The position numbers and the translations under genes are program-made. The notes below the pieces were generated by a model, which was not told the origin of the DNA, searched no databases, and saw only the letters and a program-made list of their open reading frames with translations. Shown here piece by piece: positions 6,076 to 12,947 of a stretch of DNA of 27,123 bases. How positions within the stretch are numbered: the first letter of the stretch is position 1; each line of letters begins with the position of its first letter. Source of the DNA: a virus. The stretch covers positions 1-27,123 of IMG/VR virus record IMGVR_UViG_3300017743_000095; one strand, 5' to 3'.

Positions 6076-6900
6076 ATGACTGATAACCTTGAAACCCTGA
6101 CGGGTCGTAACTACCTGTCCTTCTCTTCTCTCTCTGCCTACTCCGATTGCAGTGAAAGATTCTACCACGAGCGCGTAAGGAGCGTCCGGCAGGAGGTTGG
6201 CTGGTGGCTGCCAGCAGGTAGCGCACTCCATTTAGCATGCGAGTGGCTAGACCTGGGGGCATACCAGTCCCCTGAGTTGGCTTGGCAAGACGCTTGGCGT
6301 AAGACTTTAAAAGACCTAGACGAAATGCCGACCAAGGCATCAGGTCGGGCGACCAAAGAGTACCCCAACAAGCAGGACAAAAAGTACTGGGATGTTGAGG
6401 GCGAAAAAATGGTCAAGCACTACGACAAGTTCGCTCACCACCTAAGCGAAACCGACGGCTGGAGCATCGCTGAAATCAACGGTACTCCTGCTATCGAACT
6501 AGCAGTAGAGGGGGAGTTTAACGGAACAAAAGTAAAAGGTTACGTTGACCGCGTTTACCTGACACCCGACGGGCACCACGTCGTAGTGGATTTAAAGTCC
6601 TCCCAGCGTGAGCCTATCTCATTCCAAAACGATATCTATGGGGCACTGCTGAACCAGATGTACGGATTGAACGTCCAGTACGGTGCCTACTATATGTTCC
6701 GCACCGGCCTGCTCACGGAACTTAAACCCTTTAACGTGCAATCACACCAGTTGGGCAGGTACTTTAACAGTGCAGTCAAGGGCATAGAGGCAGGGATATT
6801 TCTCCCCAATCTAGGCCCCCTGTGCGGCACATGCGGGGTTCGTAAACACTGCTCCGTTTTTGGAGATGGTGGAGAAGACTTGCGCCCGACCGGAGTTTAG
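6076..6900 (+). CDS. Cas4/RecB-like PD-(D/E)XK exonuclease with Fe-S cluster cysteines
   Basis: The 274-residue product carries the full pattern of this nuclease family. SFSSLSAYSDCSERFYHERV near the N-terminus contains the first cluster Cys (Cys25). GSALHLACEWL has His52. The metal-binding residues are Glu145, Asp158 in GYVDRVYL, and Asp172 and Lys174 in VVVDLKSS. QMYGLNVQYGAYYM is the QxxxY-type motif. The C-terminus has Cys250, Cys253 and Cys259 (LCGTCGVRKHC), completing a 4Fe-4S site as in Cas4 and AddB. It probably processes DNA ends for recombination or replication. I chose ATG 6076 over the longer TTG 6040 frame because a promoter places transcription start there. It heads the replication module. 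Confidence 0.85.
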   Translation: MTDNLETLTGRNYLSFSSLSAYSDCSERFYHERVRSVRQEVGWWLPAGSALHLACEWLDLGAYQSPELAWQDAWRKTLKDLDEMPTKASGRATKEYPNKQDKKYWDVEGEKMVKHYDKFAHHLSETDGWSIAEINGTPAIELAVEGEFNGTKVKGYVDRVYLTPDGHHVVVDLKSSQREPISFQNDIYGALLNQMYGLNVQYGAYYMFRTGLLTELKPFNVQSHQLGRYFNSAVKGIEAGIFLPNLGPLCGTCGVRKHCSVFGDGGEDLRPTGV

Positions 6901-6908
6901 CGTACAGT
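6880..6908 (+). promoter_or_regulatory. Candidate promoter TTGCGC-17-TACAGT
   Basis: TTGCGC (6880-6885) and TACAGT (6903-6908) are 17 bases apart, inside the end of the nuclease gene and just after it. The predicted start near 6915 gives a short leader with a strong GGAAGGAG (6930-6937) before ATG 6945. It shares its -35 word with the other candidates. The -10 also sits in a CGTACAGTACG inverted repeat (6901-6911), a possible operator. Confidence 0.45.
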
Positions 6909-6944
6909 ACGTTAAGACAAGCAAAACCGGAAGGAGCAGGAGTC

Positions 6945-7199
6945 ATGAACAATATGCACATTGATATTGATATCATGGGTGAGCGTGTAGACAATCTCGT
7001 AGTGTCTGCTGAGATAGGGGACGTGGACTACCCTGATTCTTCACCCATTTCCATAGGGTACAAGATATTCAAGAAGCCCAAGCATTTTGAGTACAGGTGG
7101 ATTGTTGAGTGGATGGATATGGATGAAGCCTCTCAACTCCGTGATGCCCTTGATTACGTTTTAAGTAATCGTATCGAAAAAGAAGTTAAGGAGAAATAG
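6945..7199 (+). CDS. Unknown acidic protein (84 aa)
   Basis: The ATG at 6945 follows a strong purine-rich GGAAGGAGCAGGAG. The product starts MNNMHIDIDIMGERVDNLVV, contains predicted beta strands (YRWIVEWMDMD) and ends with an acidic/basic helix (EASQLRDALDYVLSNRIEKE). I do not recognise a family. The next gene begins 2 bases after its stop, so the pair is probably co-translated. It may act with the replication genes by position only. It carries no TTTAAA site, unlike most genes around it. Confidence 0.7.
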   Translation: MNNMHIDIDIMGERVDNLVVSAEIGDVDYPDSSPISIGYKIFKKPKHFEYRWIVEWMDMDEASQLRDALDYVLSNRIEKEVKEK

Positions 7200-7201
7200 G
7201 A

Positions 7202-7612
7202 ATGTCCGCACCCGACACGACGGTTATCCAACTGAACCTGAAGACACCCTACGGTGGTCTTTACAACATCTACGCTACGAACGTAGCGGAGGCAAAGGAA
7301 CTTCTCCAGGCTTTCCGCGAGGAGTTAGTTCAAGAGATTCACGATACTGAGGTTGTCCTGAACGCAGCCTCTAATATGGCGGCAGCATCGAAGAGTGCTC
7401 CAGTCGCTTCTGGCGGGGCCGCTCCTCCCCAAGAGAAGCCAGCAGCACCCGCTGCTCCGTCCGCAGGTATACCATCCTGCGATACGCATGCTTGCACCAT
7501 GCGGCTCGTACCAGCCGGTATCTCTAAGAAAACCGGCAAGCCATACAAGGCGTTCTACGCTTGCGGTCAGCCGCAGGCTATGTCTTGCGGGCAGACGAAG
7601 CCAGCAGCGTAA
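7202..7612 (+). CDS. Two-part protein with C-terminal zinc ribbon (136 aa)
   Basis: The N-terminal part (residues 1-60: TPYGGLYNIYATNVAEAKEL) looks like a small alpha/beta unit. A Pro/Ala-rich linker (about 66-90) leads to a zinc-ribbon-like end with Cys93, His96 or Cys98, Cys121 and Cys129 around SKKTGKPYKAFYACG. Similar domain pairs occur in actinophage replication modules, where the ribbon resembles topoisomerase-type single-strand-binding fingers. DNA binding during replication is a reasonable inference, not shown. GGAG or AGGA of the preceding gene end (AAGGAGAAATAGGA) serves as ribosome binding site. An 11-bp stem hairpin follows the stop. Confidence 0.7.
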   Translation: MSAPDTTVIQLNLKTPYGGLYNIYATNVAEAKELLQAFREELVQEIHDTEVVLNAASNMAAASKSAPVASGGAAPPQEKPAAPAAPSAGIPSCDTHACTMRLVPAGISKKTGKPYKAFYACGQPQAMSCGQTKPAA

Positions 7613-7621
7613 GCATGCGCT

Positions 7622-7662
7622 GGTGCCCGGGGTTGGATTAGAGGTGGTCTTCCCCGGGCACC
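7622..7662. terminator. Long-stem hairpin (11 bp) between two replication genes
   Basis: GGTGCCCGGGG (7622-7632) pairs perfectly with CCCCGGGCACC (7652-7662) around a 19-base loop. Each arm contains CCCGGG, itself a palindrome. No T tract follows. It could be a weak terminator, an RNA-stability element or a protein site. It ends about 10 bases before the Shine-Dalgarno of the next gene (AGGAGC at 7671-7676). Confidence 0.5.
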
Positions 7663-7681
7663 CAGACTTTAGGAGCGAACA

Positions 7682-7876
7682 GTGATCGAAAAGAAGCCTT
7701 ACGAGCCAGTAGAGAAGGTCCGGGCAGACATTCAACGGGACCCCAAAGTCCCGGCGTCTTGCCCTCATTGTGGTGCCGGTTTAAATGATGACTGCAACTT
7801 TCGGTTGAAGCGTTGCATGTCTTCCAAGTGTGGTCGCTACACCTACAGTGAAATACTGTGGCAGAGGGACTGGTGA
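7682..7876 (+). CDS. Zinc-ribbon protein (64 aa)
   Basis: GTG 7682 is preceded by AGGAGC at 7671-7676. The C-terminal half holds a four-Cys site, CPHC and CMSSKC, with CGAGLNDDCNF between, i.e. a treble-clef or zinc-ribbon fold. The N-terminal half (KPYEPVEKVRADIQRDPKVP) is unstructured or helical. Its stop lies 3 bases before the ATPase gene. A nucleic-acid-binding accessory to the helicase-like ATPase or primase is a fair guess from context. A TTTAAA site codes Leu-Asn in the zinc loop (GLNDD). Confidence 0.7.
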   Translation: MIEKKPYEPVEKVRADIQRDPKVPASCPHCGAGLNDDCNFRLKRCMSSKCGRYTYSEILWQRDW

Positions 7877-7879
7877 GCC

Positions 7880-8674
7880 ATGCGTACTTTATCCAGGGCG
7901 ATAACTCAGCGGGGAACCGCTGCGCCCAGTATCCCGGGGATGTTTGAGTCTCTCAATCAGAGAGGCGTGAGCGTGCGTACCGGAGAGGTGAGCATGATCG
8001 CTGGGATGCCAGCGGCAGGCAAGAGCATGCTTGCCCTCAGTCTAGCGGTGCGAGCGCAGGTGCCCACTATCTACTTGAGTGCTGACTCGCACTTGCACAC
8101 GCAGAGCATGAGGCTGCTAGCGATGGTCACAGAAACCGACCAGTCGATTGTTGAGCCAGCCATGGACGACACGGAATGGGCGCAGTCGATCCTGCAAGAG
8201 CACGACTACATCCGTTGGTCATTTAACTCTTCACCATCTGCGCGTGACATTGAGGAAGAGATCGAAGCGCACATCACTCTCACATCCTTACCGCCAGAGT
8301 TGGTCATCATCGACAACTTGACAGACTGTTTAGTGGACGGTGACGAGTTCGGAGGGATGCGTTCCTTTTTAAAGGACCTGAAGTTTTTTGCCCGCGAGTA
8401 CAGCACAGCGATACTCCTGCTCCATCACACCAGTGAGGCGTGGCACTTAGGGCCAAGCCAGTGCCCACCACGTCAGTCACTCCAAGGTAAGGTGGCTCAG
8501 ACTCCGGCATTAGTGATGACCGTGGCAGACCAGGACGGATTCCTGGGTGTGGCACCAGTCAAGAACAGGTACGGCGCGTCAAACCCTGCTGGTGACAGGC
8601 CATCATTCTTTGAGTACAACCCGGCATCTTGCCAGATCAAAGAGATACCGGGTACGGAGTTGATACAGGCATGA
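7880..8674 (+). CDS. RecA/DnaB-fold ATPase, probable replicative helicase or recombinase-like protein
   Basis: The 264-residue product is a single RecA-like domain. Walker A is GMPAAGKS (residues 42-49), Walker B is LVIIDN (141-146), and LLHHTSE (180-186) corresponds to the DnaB/RepA-type motif 3. GEVSMIAGMPAAGKS and IYLSADS match the DnaB C-terminal and AAA_25 families. The protein lacks a DnaB N-terminal primase-binding domain, so it could be a minimal helicase working with the separate primase genes just downstream, or a RecA-like recombination ATPase. The ATG at 7880 has a weak GGTGAG; coupling to the upstream gene is likely. The stop overlaps the resolvase ATG (ATGA). Confidence 0.8.
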   Translation: MRTLSRAITQRGTAAPSIPGMFESLNQRGVSVRTGEVSMIAGMPAAGKSMLALSLAVRAQVPTIYLSADSHLHTQSMRLLAMVTETDQSIVEPAMDDTEWAQSILQEHDYIRWSFNSSPSARDIEEEIEAHITLTSLPPELVIIDNLTDCLVDGDEFGGMRSFLKDLKFFAREYSTAILLLHHTSEAWHLGPSQCPPRQSLQGKVAQTPALVMTVADQDGFLGVAPVKNRYGASNPAGDRPSFFEYNPASCQIKEIPGTELIQA

Positions 8675-9033
8675 GCGCGGCAGGTAAAAGGAAGGGTAGT
8701 CTCTACGAAAACCAGTTGGAGTCCTGGCTCATTCAGTCAGGTTACGACGCTACCCGCTTAGCCCGTGCAGGATCGAAGGATGTGGGCGACCTGCATGTGC
8801 GTTTAAATGACGGCACCTACCTAGTGATAGAGGCGAAGGCGCGTAAGACCATGGCCCTACGTGAGTGGATTAAGGAAAGCCAGGTGGAGAGCGTCCATCA
8901 CGAGGAGAAGTACAAGGCTGAGTCCTACGGTGTCGTGGTCCACAAGGCGCGGCAGCAGCCCATAAGCGATTCTTATGTTACAATGACGCTGACCGATTTC
9001 ATGGAGTTGTTACGTTTAAAGGGAGTGGTATGA
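8671..9033 (+). CDS. Holliday-junction-resolvase-like PD-(D/E)XK nuclease (120 aa)
   Basis: The start is ATG 8671, in ATGA overlap with the ATPase stop; the longer frame is only open sequence. The product has the minimal resolvase pattern: an N-terminal helix with Glu13 (GSLYENQLESWL), DVGDLHVR (Asp37/Asp40), and EAK (Glu54-Lys56) in LVIEAKARKT, followed by a long helix. Archaeal Hjc-like and phage VSR-like nucleases share this core. Resolving branched replication or recombination intermediates before packaging is the likely role. The stop overlaps the primase ATG (ATGA). Confidence 0.75.
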   Translation: MSAAGKRKGSLYENQLESWLIQSGYDATRLARAGSKDVGDLHVRLNDGTYLVIEAKARKTMALREWIKESQVESVHHEEKYKAESYGVVVHKARQQPISDSYVTMTLTDFMELLRLKGVV

Positions 9034-9419
9034 CAGATGAAGGATTCGATATTCTCGCCATCCTTGAGCACTACGGTTGGGAACTACGCGGGCCGCGTCA
9101 TGGGTGGTATAGTACTCGTTGTTATGAACATGACGACGCGCACGCCAGTGCGACCATCAACGTTGAGGTCGGTGCCGTCAAGTGCATGGCCTGCGACTTT
9201 AAAGGTAATGCAGTCAGTATTGTCGCCCAGAAGGAAGGGTTGAATTATCGTGATGCTATCTCTCGCGCAAAGGAACTCTCTGGAACGAGCAACTCAGACC
9301 TATTCCGATCACGCACAGAAAGCCCTCGCGTATCTGGAAGGCAGGGGGATCACGGAGCAGACCGCGCATACTTACCGCCTAGGCTACGTGGCTCCAGGAC
9401 AGGCTCTCCTAGGGGATGA
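9030..9419 (+). CDS. DNA primase N-terminal part (zinc-finger domain), frame ends early
   Basis: The 129-residue frame starts at ATG 9030 overlapping the resolvase stop. Residues about 5-75 form a CHC2-like primase zinc finger (CYEHDDAHASATINVEVGAV, then CMACDFKGNAVSIVAQKEG). From about residue 85 the sequence becomes an unrelated Arg/Ser/Gly-rich tail (SRTESPRVSGRQGDHGADRA), typical of reading out of frame. The expected linker and TOPRIM domain continue in the frame opened at 9250. So either this is a separate small protein, a programmed +1 shift near 9273-9305 joins it to the TOPRIM part, or one base is extra in the sequence. Confidence 0.75.
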   Translation: MTDEGFDILAILEHYGWELRGPRHGWYSTRCYEHDDAHASATINVEVGAVKCMACDFKGNAVSIVAQKEGLNYRDAISRAKELSGTSNSDLFRSRTESPRVSGRQGDHGADRAYLPPRLRGSRTGSPRG

Positions 9420-9876
9420 ACAGTACACGGGGAGAATGTCTATACCGTTTCTCGCCACAGGTGGTGTGGTAAGTATGAGATTCCGCAGCGTTGATGGGCG
9501 TGAGCCGAAGTACCTGTCGCGTCAAGGTGACCAGACTACGCTTTTCTCCGTAACCAGCCTCATGGAGGATGTTAAGCAGGTGGTCATCACGGAGGGTGAG
9601 GTGGATGCCATGACTTTAAATCAGTGCGGCATACCCAGCGTTGGCGTGACGGGTGCTAAGGCTTGGAAAAACCACTATCGGTTACTGTTCCAGGATTACG
9701 ACCGCGTGTTGATTGCTTGCGACGGGGACCAGGCAGGCAGGGATTTCGGTAGGCAGGTCGCTGAGCATGTTACTGGTGCCATATCGGTGTCCATGCCTGA
9801 CGGTGAGGACGTTAACAGCGTCTACGTGAACCAGGGAGAAGGAAAGTTGAGAGAACTATTAAGGTTGGGTGAGTGA
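9250..9876 (+). CDS. DNA primase TOPRIM part
   Basis: The 208-residue product holds the DnaG-type catalytic core: a linker helix (SDHAQKALAYLEGRGITEQT), RLGYV, a strand region with MSIPF and MRFRSVDG, then TOPRIM motifs TEGEVDAM (metal-binding Glu) and ACDGDQAGR (DxD). It makes RNA primers, presumably with the ATPase encoded just upstream. GTG 9250 (or ATG 9253) is preceded by AAGGAAGGG at about 9231-9239, so independent initiation is credible. The zinc-finger half lies in the other frame, with a 170-base overlap. Its C-terminus (PDGEDVNSVYVNQGEG) is as expected for TOPRIM primases. Confidence 0.8.
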   Translation: MMLSLAQRNSLERATQTYSDHAQKALAYLEGRGITEQTAHTYRLGYVAPGQALLGDEQYTGRMSIPFLATGGVVSMRFRSVDGREPKYLSRQGDQTTLFSVTSLMEDVKQVVITEGEVDAMTLNQCGIPSVGVTGAKAWKNHYRLLFQDYDRVLIACDGDQAGRDFGRQVAEHVTGAISVSMPDGEDVNSVYVNQGEGKLRELLRLGE

Positions 9877-10222
9877 TGTGAGTGACGGACCGGGAGTTTC
9901 GGGAAATGTTAGAGTCTTTAACCCGGATGGGATTCACGATAGTGAAGGCAGACAAGTCAACGTTAGAAGTGACCGTCCGACCGCTCCCGACGAGAACATG
10001 ACCAGTGCTGAACTCGCTGAATACCAGCAGCAGTTTACTGAGTGGTCACGCATACGCATCCTTACTGACGGCTTACGACAGTACGACCGTGGTGGTCGGC
10101 AAGCGTTTGAGGACTTGGACTTCCCGACGTTGATTACGTATGCGCATGAAGAGTTGGCAGACATAGTTAACTACTGTGCGATGCTGTCGATAAAACTGCA
10201 ACGCCTCAAAGAGGCTATTTAA
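9869..10222 (+). CDS. Unknown protein, possibly MazG-like all-alpha (117 aa)
   Basis: GTG 9869 overlaps the primase stop; GTG 9878 is an alternative. The N-terminal third is disordered. The rest is helical: NMTSAELAEYQQQFTEWSRI, then DRGGRQAFEDLDFPTLITYA and HEELADIVNYCAMLSIKLQR. The EELADIVNY motif resembles the second metal-binding helix of MazG-type nucleotide pyrophosphohydrolases, but I do not see the full ExxE12-28ExxD set, so this is a weak guess. The stop TAA is inside the 12-bp palindrome CTATTTAAATAG (10215-10226). Confidence 0.6.
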   Translation: MSDVSDGPGVSGNVRVFNPDGIHDSEGRQVNVRSDRPTAPDENMTSAELAEYQQQFTEWSRIRILTDGLRQYDRGGRQAFEDLDFPTLITYAHEELADIVNYCAMLSIKLQRLKEAI

Positions 10223-10238
10223 ATAGAGGGGAACCAGC

Positions 10239-10982
10239 ATGAGTGAGGGACTAATCTTCGTAGTGCCCGATCTTCAGATTCCGCTTCATGACAGGGGGTT
10301 CGTCCGTGGGATGGCTAGCGTTATCGCAGATAATCGTCGCCGGATCAAAAGAGTTTGTACAATCGGGGATGAATTGGACTTCACGAGCGTTGGCAGGTGG
10401 AGCGAGGGGACTCCGCTCGCTTACACGAACGCGCTAGGGAAAGAGCGAGACGAGTGGGTTGAGGTGGCTAAAGATTTAAAGGTCACTGATGTTATCCGAT
10501 CCAACCACACTGATCGGCTGTATAATACGATCATGCGTAAGGTCCCCGGATTGCTTGGCGTTCCTGAGTTTGAGTTGCCCAACTTCATGCGGCTACCGGA
10601 GTTGGGTATCACTTGGCATCCGAATGGTATGCGTGACCGTGACTGGATTTTTCTCCACGGTGATGAAGCAGGAACCAGTCAAATAGCGGGTACCACGGCG
10701 CGTAACCTCGTCACTAAGACGGGTCTTAACGTGGTGAACGGTCACGTCCATCGTGCCGGTGTCGTGCCTTACACGACCAGCATCAACGGCAAGGTCACTC
10801 GCACCCTGTGGGGTGTTGAGGTTGGGCACGCCATGGACTACAAGAAGGTCACTTATTTAAAGACAATGAACTGGCAGCAAGCCTTCGCTGTGCTGTACCC
10901 AGTGGGTACCACGTACTCACCTAGCCTCATCCCTGTTATGGGTAGGCGTTTCGTGTTTGAGGGTAAGGAATACAAGATATGA
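10239..10982 (+). CDS. Calcineurin-like metallophosphoesterase (MRE11/DNA nuclease-like)
   Basis: All metallophosphoesterase motifs are seen in the 247-residue product: Asp11 and His17 in PDLQIPLHD, GDELD (43-47), SNHTDR (Asn89-His90, the GNHD motif), HGDE (140-143) and GHVH (168-171). They bind two metal ions and hydrolyse phosphodiesters. Similar proteins in actinophage replication modules are annotated as MRE11-like nucleases or DNA phosphoesterases. ATG 10239 is preceded by AGAGGGGAA. Its stop overlaps the next start (ATGA). Two TTTAAA sites (10475 and 10856) are read as Leu-Lys. Confidence 0.8.
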   Translation: MSEGLIFVVPDLQIPLHDRGFVRGMASVIADNRRRIKRVCTIGDELDFTSVGRWSEGTPLAYTNALGKERDEWVEVAKDLKVTDVIRSNHTDRLYNTIMRKVPGLLGVPEFELPNFMRLPELGITWHPNGMRDRDWIFLHGDEAGTSQIAGTTARNLVTKTGLNVVNGHVHRAGVVPYTTSINGKVTRTLWGVEVGHAMDYKKVTYLKTMNWQQAFAVLYPVGTTYSPSLIPVMGRRFVFEGKEYKI

Positions 10983-11692
10983 GTTGGTCTAACATTTACC
11001 CTGATCCTCGTTTAAAAGAGTGGGAGCACATCCTTACCCCACTTGTTAATAAGATCGTTAAGCGCATTTACAAAGGTCACTTGCAGTACGTAGAGATGGA
11101 CGACCTGAGACAAGAGGGATGGATGTGGGTCGCTGAGCACACTGACTTGGTATCTGAAACGATTGAGAGCGATGAGACAAAAGATTACAGGCTCACTGAA
11201 CGCCTGATTTACCCCCGCATCCGTGCGAATCTTCACCGTTACTGCATGCAGCAGAGGTATTTAAAGGACGGGACTAAGCCAGGTGACTATCACTTCTACA
11301 CCGCTGAACAGGTCGCTGACCTGCTGCCTGACGTGTTCGACGGCACTCGTTCCACTCGCAGCAGTAGCGAGTTGAGCGATACGCGCAGCACACGGTCACC
11401 CAGTGAGGGATGGGAGTACGAGGCTACGGTCGCTGACGTGCAGTCAGGGCTGGCTAGACTGAAGGAACCTGAGCGTGACTTCCTGCGTGCCCTGTTCGCT
11501 GACGGTGGCCTGTCCACTGAGGTCATGAGCATCCAGTATGAGGTGACGCAGCGTGCAATCCAGCAGCGCACCAGTCGTATTTTAAATAAGGTGGTCAAGA
11601 ATCTTGGTGGCTCCCTGCCTATCGGCAGGCGTGCTGCTGTATCGAACGCTAGCATGCAGGTCACCACACGTAGGCAAGAAGAAGGGGAGTGA
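10979..11692 (+). CDS. Sigma-70-like transcription factor
   Basis: The 237-residue product has a region resembling sigma region 2 (LVNKIVKRIYKGHLQYVEMD, then DLRQEGWMWVAEH) and, after a low-complexity linker, a region-4-like helix-turn-helix (LKEPERDFLRALFADGGLST, then YEVTQRAIQQRTSRILNKVV). The linker (about residues 121-140) contains RSTRSSSELSD and RSTRSPSE, an imperfect repeat. It may redirect host RNA polymerase to phage late promoters or act as a HTH regulator. It closes the rightward early module. The convergent minus-strand operon ends 30 bases beyond, with a shared hairpin between. Confidence 0.65.
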   Translation: MSWSNIYPDPRLKEWEHILTPLVNKIVKRIYKGHLQYVEMDDLRQEGWMWVAEHTDLVSETIESDETKDYRLTERLIYPRIRANLHRYCMQQRYLKDGTKPGDYHFYTAEQVADLLPDVFDGTRSTRSSSELSDTRSTRSPSEGWEYEATVADVQSGLARLKEPERDFLRALFADGGLSTEVMSIQYEVTQRAIQQRTSRILNKVVKNLGGSLPIGRRAAVSNASMQVTTRRQEEGE

Positions 11693-11709
11693 GCCGTAGC
11701 CCACTCCCC
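11684..11709. terminator. Bidirectional terminator between convergent modules
   Basis: GGGGAGTG (11684-11691) pairs with CACTCCCC (11702-11709), loop of 10 bases. It overlaps the end of the sigma-like gene and precedes the end of the minus-strand operon. A smaller CCTAC/GTAGG stem follows at about 11710-11730. Placement between convergent genes supports termination in both directions. Confidence 0.6.
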
Positions 11710-11721
11710 ACCTACCCCTTC

Positions 11722-12381
11722 CTAGTAGGCTAGTTGCTTCTTCTTTGGTGCTGCAGTAGGTACAGCCGCAGCGATCATGACAGGCTGCCTGCTGTGGTTA
11801 CGGGCTTCAGAGTTGCGCCGCTTCTCAGCGTTGCCAAGGTCCTGCGACCAGCCCAGCACTTTAAATGACAGGTGCTCCCAGTGCCAGTCATTCCTGAGTC
11901 CAGGCACCGTGTCCTCTCCGACAATACCCTTCTCGTGTTCCAGAAGGATGAGCCTTGACTGCAAGTCAAGGGCAGCGTCCCACCGCAACTTCAGATCCCT
12001 TAGGTCGTAGGTGTTGCGATCAATGGCACGCTCCCTGACCTCAGCCTCCACCACATCCTCGCCCTTCTCAGCGATGCGATCCATGTTCACGAAGTCAATG
12101 AGCCTGTTACGGCCTGCCACATTCATGCCGTAGCGACAACTCCGCATGTCGGTGTACTCACTGTGCGTCAACTCTTTGGTGAAAGGGTAGTCCTTTAAAC
12201 AGTTGAGGAGTCCCTGCGTTGCGTCCATTTCTTTATTGATTTTAAATATTGAGGTGCGCACAACTTCTGCCGCCACGCCTGCCTCCATGCCTGCGCGGTA
12301 GATGGCGTATTTGTACTGCCTGTTCTGACTGTTGCGTGTCCAGACTGTTCCGTCTGGTAGCACGACGTGGTGCTTGTTCAT
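11722..12381 (-). CDS. Unknown protein (219 aa), last gene of the leftward operon
   Basis: The start is ATG 12381, behind a perfect GGAAGGAG with 8-base spacing, and overlapping the upstream stop (ATGA). The longer frame is not needed. The product is largely helical and mixed-charge: MNKHHVVLPDGTVWTRNSQN at the N-terminus, then a region with KGEDVVEAEVRERAIDRNTY and LRWDAALDLQSRLILLEHEK, ending in a basic Ala/Pro-rich tail (PTAAPKKKQLAY). No family recognised. Three TTTAAA sites lie inside (11860, 12194, 12241), read as Phe-Lys or Leu-Lys. Confidence 0.75.
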   Translation of the reverse strand: MNKHHVVLPDGTVWTRNSQNRQYKYAIYRAGMEAGVAAEVVRTSIFKINKEMDATQGLLNCLKDYPFTKELTHSEYTDMRSCRYGMNVAGRNRLIDFVNMDRIAEKGEDVVEAEVRERAIDRNTYDLRDLKLRWDAALDLQSRLILLEHEKGIVGEDTVPGLRNDWHWEHLSFKVLGWSQDLGNAEKRRNSEARNHSRQPVMIAAAVPTAAPKKKQLAY

Positions 12382-12554
12382 TGTTCTGCTCCTTCCAGCA
12401 GTTTGACTATTGCATCGTACTGTAATGCTGCCCAATCCGCATCCCAGGGCAAGGGTAGTTGCCGAAGCATCAGGTCTAGGGCTTGCCGCCTCACATCGTC
12501 GGGGTCTTTTAAATCTACCTCGTCCGCTGCGATAGCGATTTCTTTCATCTTCAT
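12378..12554 (-). CDS. Unknown small acidic helical protein (58 aa)
   Basis: ATG 12554 follows GGGAGG with 5-base spacing; the open frame upstream is not used. The product, MKMKEIAIAADEVDLKDPDD followed by VRRQALDLMLRQLPLPWDAD and an acidic tail, is Asp/Glu-rich and probably helical. No Cys, no membrane segment. The stop overlaps the next start in ATGA. Function unknown; such small acidic early proteins can inhibit host proteins, but nothing here shows it. Confidence 0.65.
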   Translation of the reverse strand: MKMKEIAIAADEVDLKDPDDVRRQALDLMLRQLPLPWDADWAALQYDAIVKLLEGAEQ

Positions 12555-12564
12555 GACTACCTCC

Positions 12565-12708
12565 CTACGGGACTGGGTTTTCCAGTTCGTCCATGTAATC
12601 CAGGTACTGTAGCAGTTTACCACGGATATCAGGACCCGCAATATCTTGGCATGAGTTCTTTAAAAAGTCACACAGCGTTTGTATCTCGTCCCTTGTCAGT
12701 GGCATCAT
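12565..12708 (-). CDS. Unknown small protein (47 aa)
   Basis: ATG 12708 overlaps the upstream stop in ATGA, with GGAGGATG 8-15 bases before. The product reads MMPLTRDEIQTLCDFLKNSC near its N-terminus and ends DYMDELENPVP, a short acidic two-helix protein. The TTTAAA at 12659 codes the F-L-K segment. Coupling on its 5' side and the Shine-Dalgarno support a real gene despite the length. No family recognised. Confidence 0.6.
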   Translation of the reverse strand: MMPLTRDEIQTLCDFLKNSCQDIAGPDIRGKLLQYLDYMDELENPVP

Positions 12709-12938
12709 AGCAGTGCATCCTCCTCAGGATCATACGTTGAGCGTTCAGACAGCATGGCTACCACCATGCCCAGCCTGCCTTCCATAAGCGCAGCATCCTG
12801 CGCCAGTTGATTCTTGCCTTGCCTAGTGTACGAACGTGCAGCCTCAGCAGCGTGCCGCCGAATCCACAGTGCCTCTTTTAAAGACATGACAACCCGCACC
12901 TGCTGCGGCTCGTCAACGCCTACGTCTAGCGCGTACAT
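12705..12938 (-). CDS. Unknown helical protein (77 aa)
   Basis: ATG 12938 is preceded by GGGAGGAAAG, a good ribosome binding site. The product has a strand-like start (MYALDVGVDEPQQVRVVMSL) then long helices (KEALWIRRHAAEAARSYTRQ, and LMEGRLGMVVAMLSERS). It may dimerise through the helices. Its stop overlaps the next gene. TTTAAA at 12877 encodes Leu-Lys. No family recognised. Confidence 0.7.
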   Translation of the reverse strand: MYALDVGVDEPQQVRVVMSLKEALWIRRHAAEAARSYTRQGKNQLAQDAALMEGRLGMVVAMLSERSTYDPEEDALL

Positions 12939-12947
12939 CTTTCCTCC

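Noticed and set aside
5941-6231. 96-codon minus-strand frame over the promoter region
   Set aside because: Mostly antisense to the start of the nuclease gene, Arg-rich translation typical of a shadow frame, no Shine-Dalgarno.
10521-10526. Perfect TATAAT -10 box inside the metallophosphoesterase gene
   Set aside because: No acceptable -35 at 16-18 bases and no gene start downstream that needs it.
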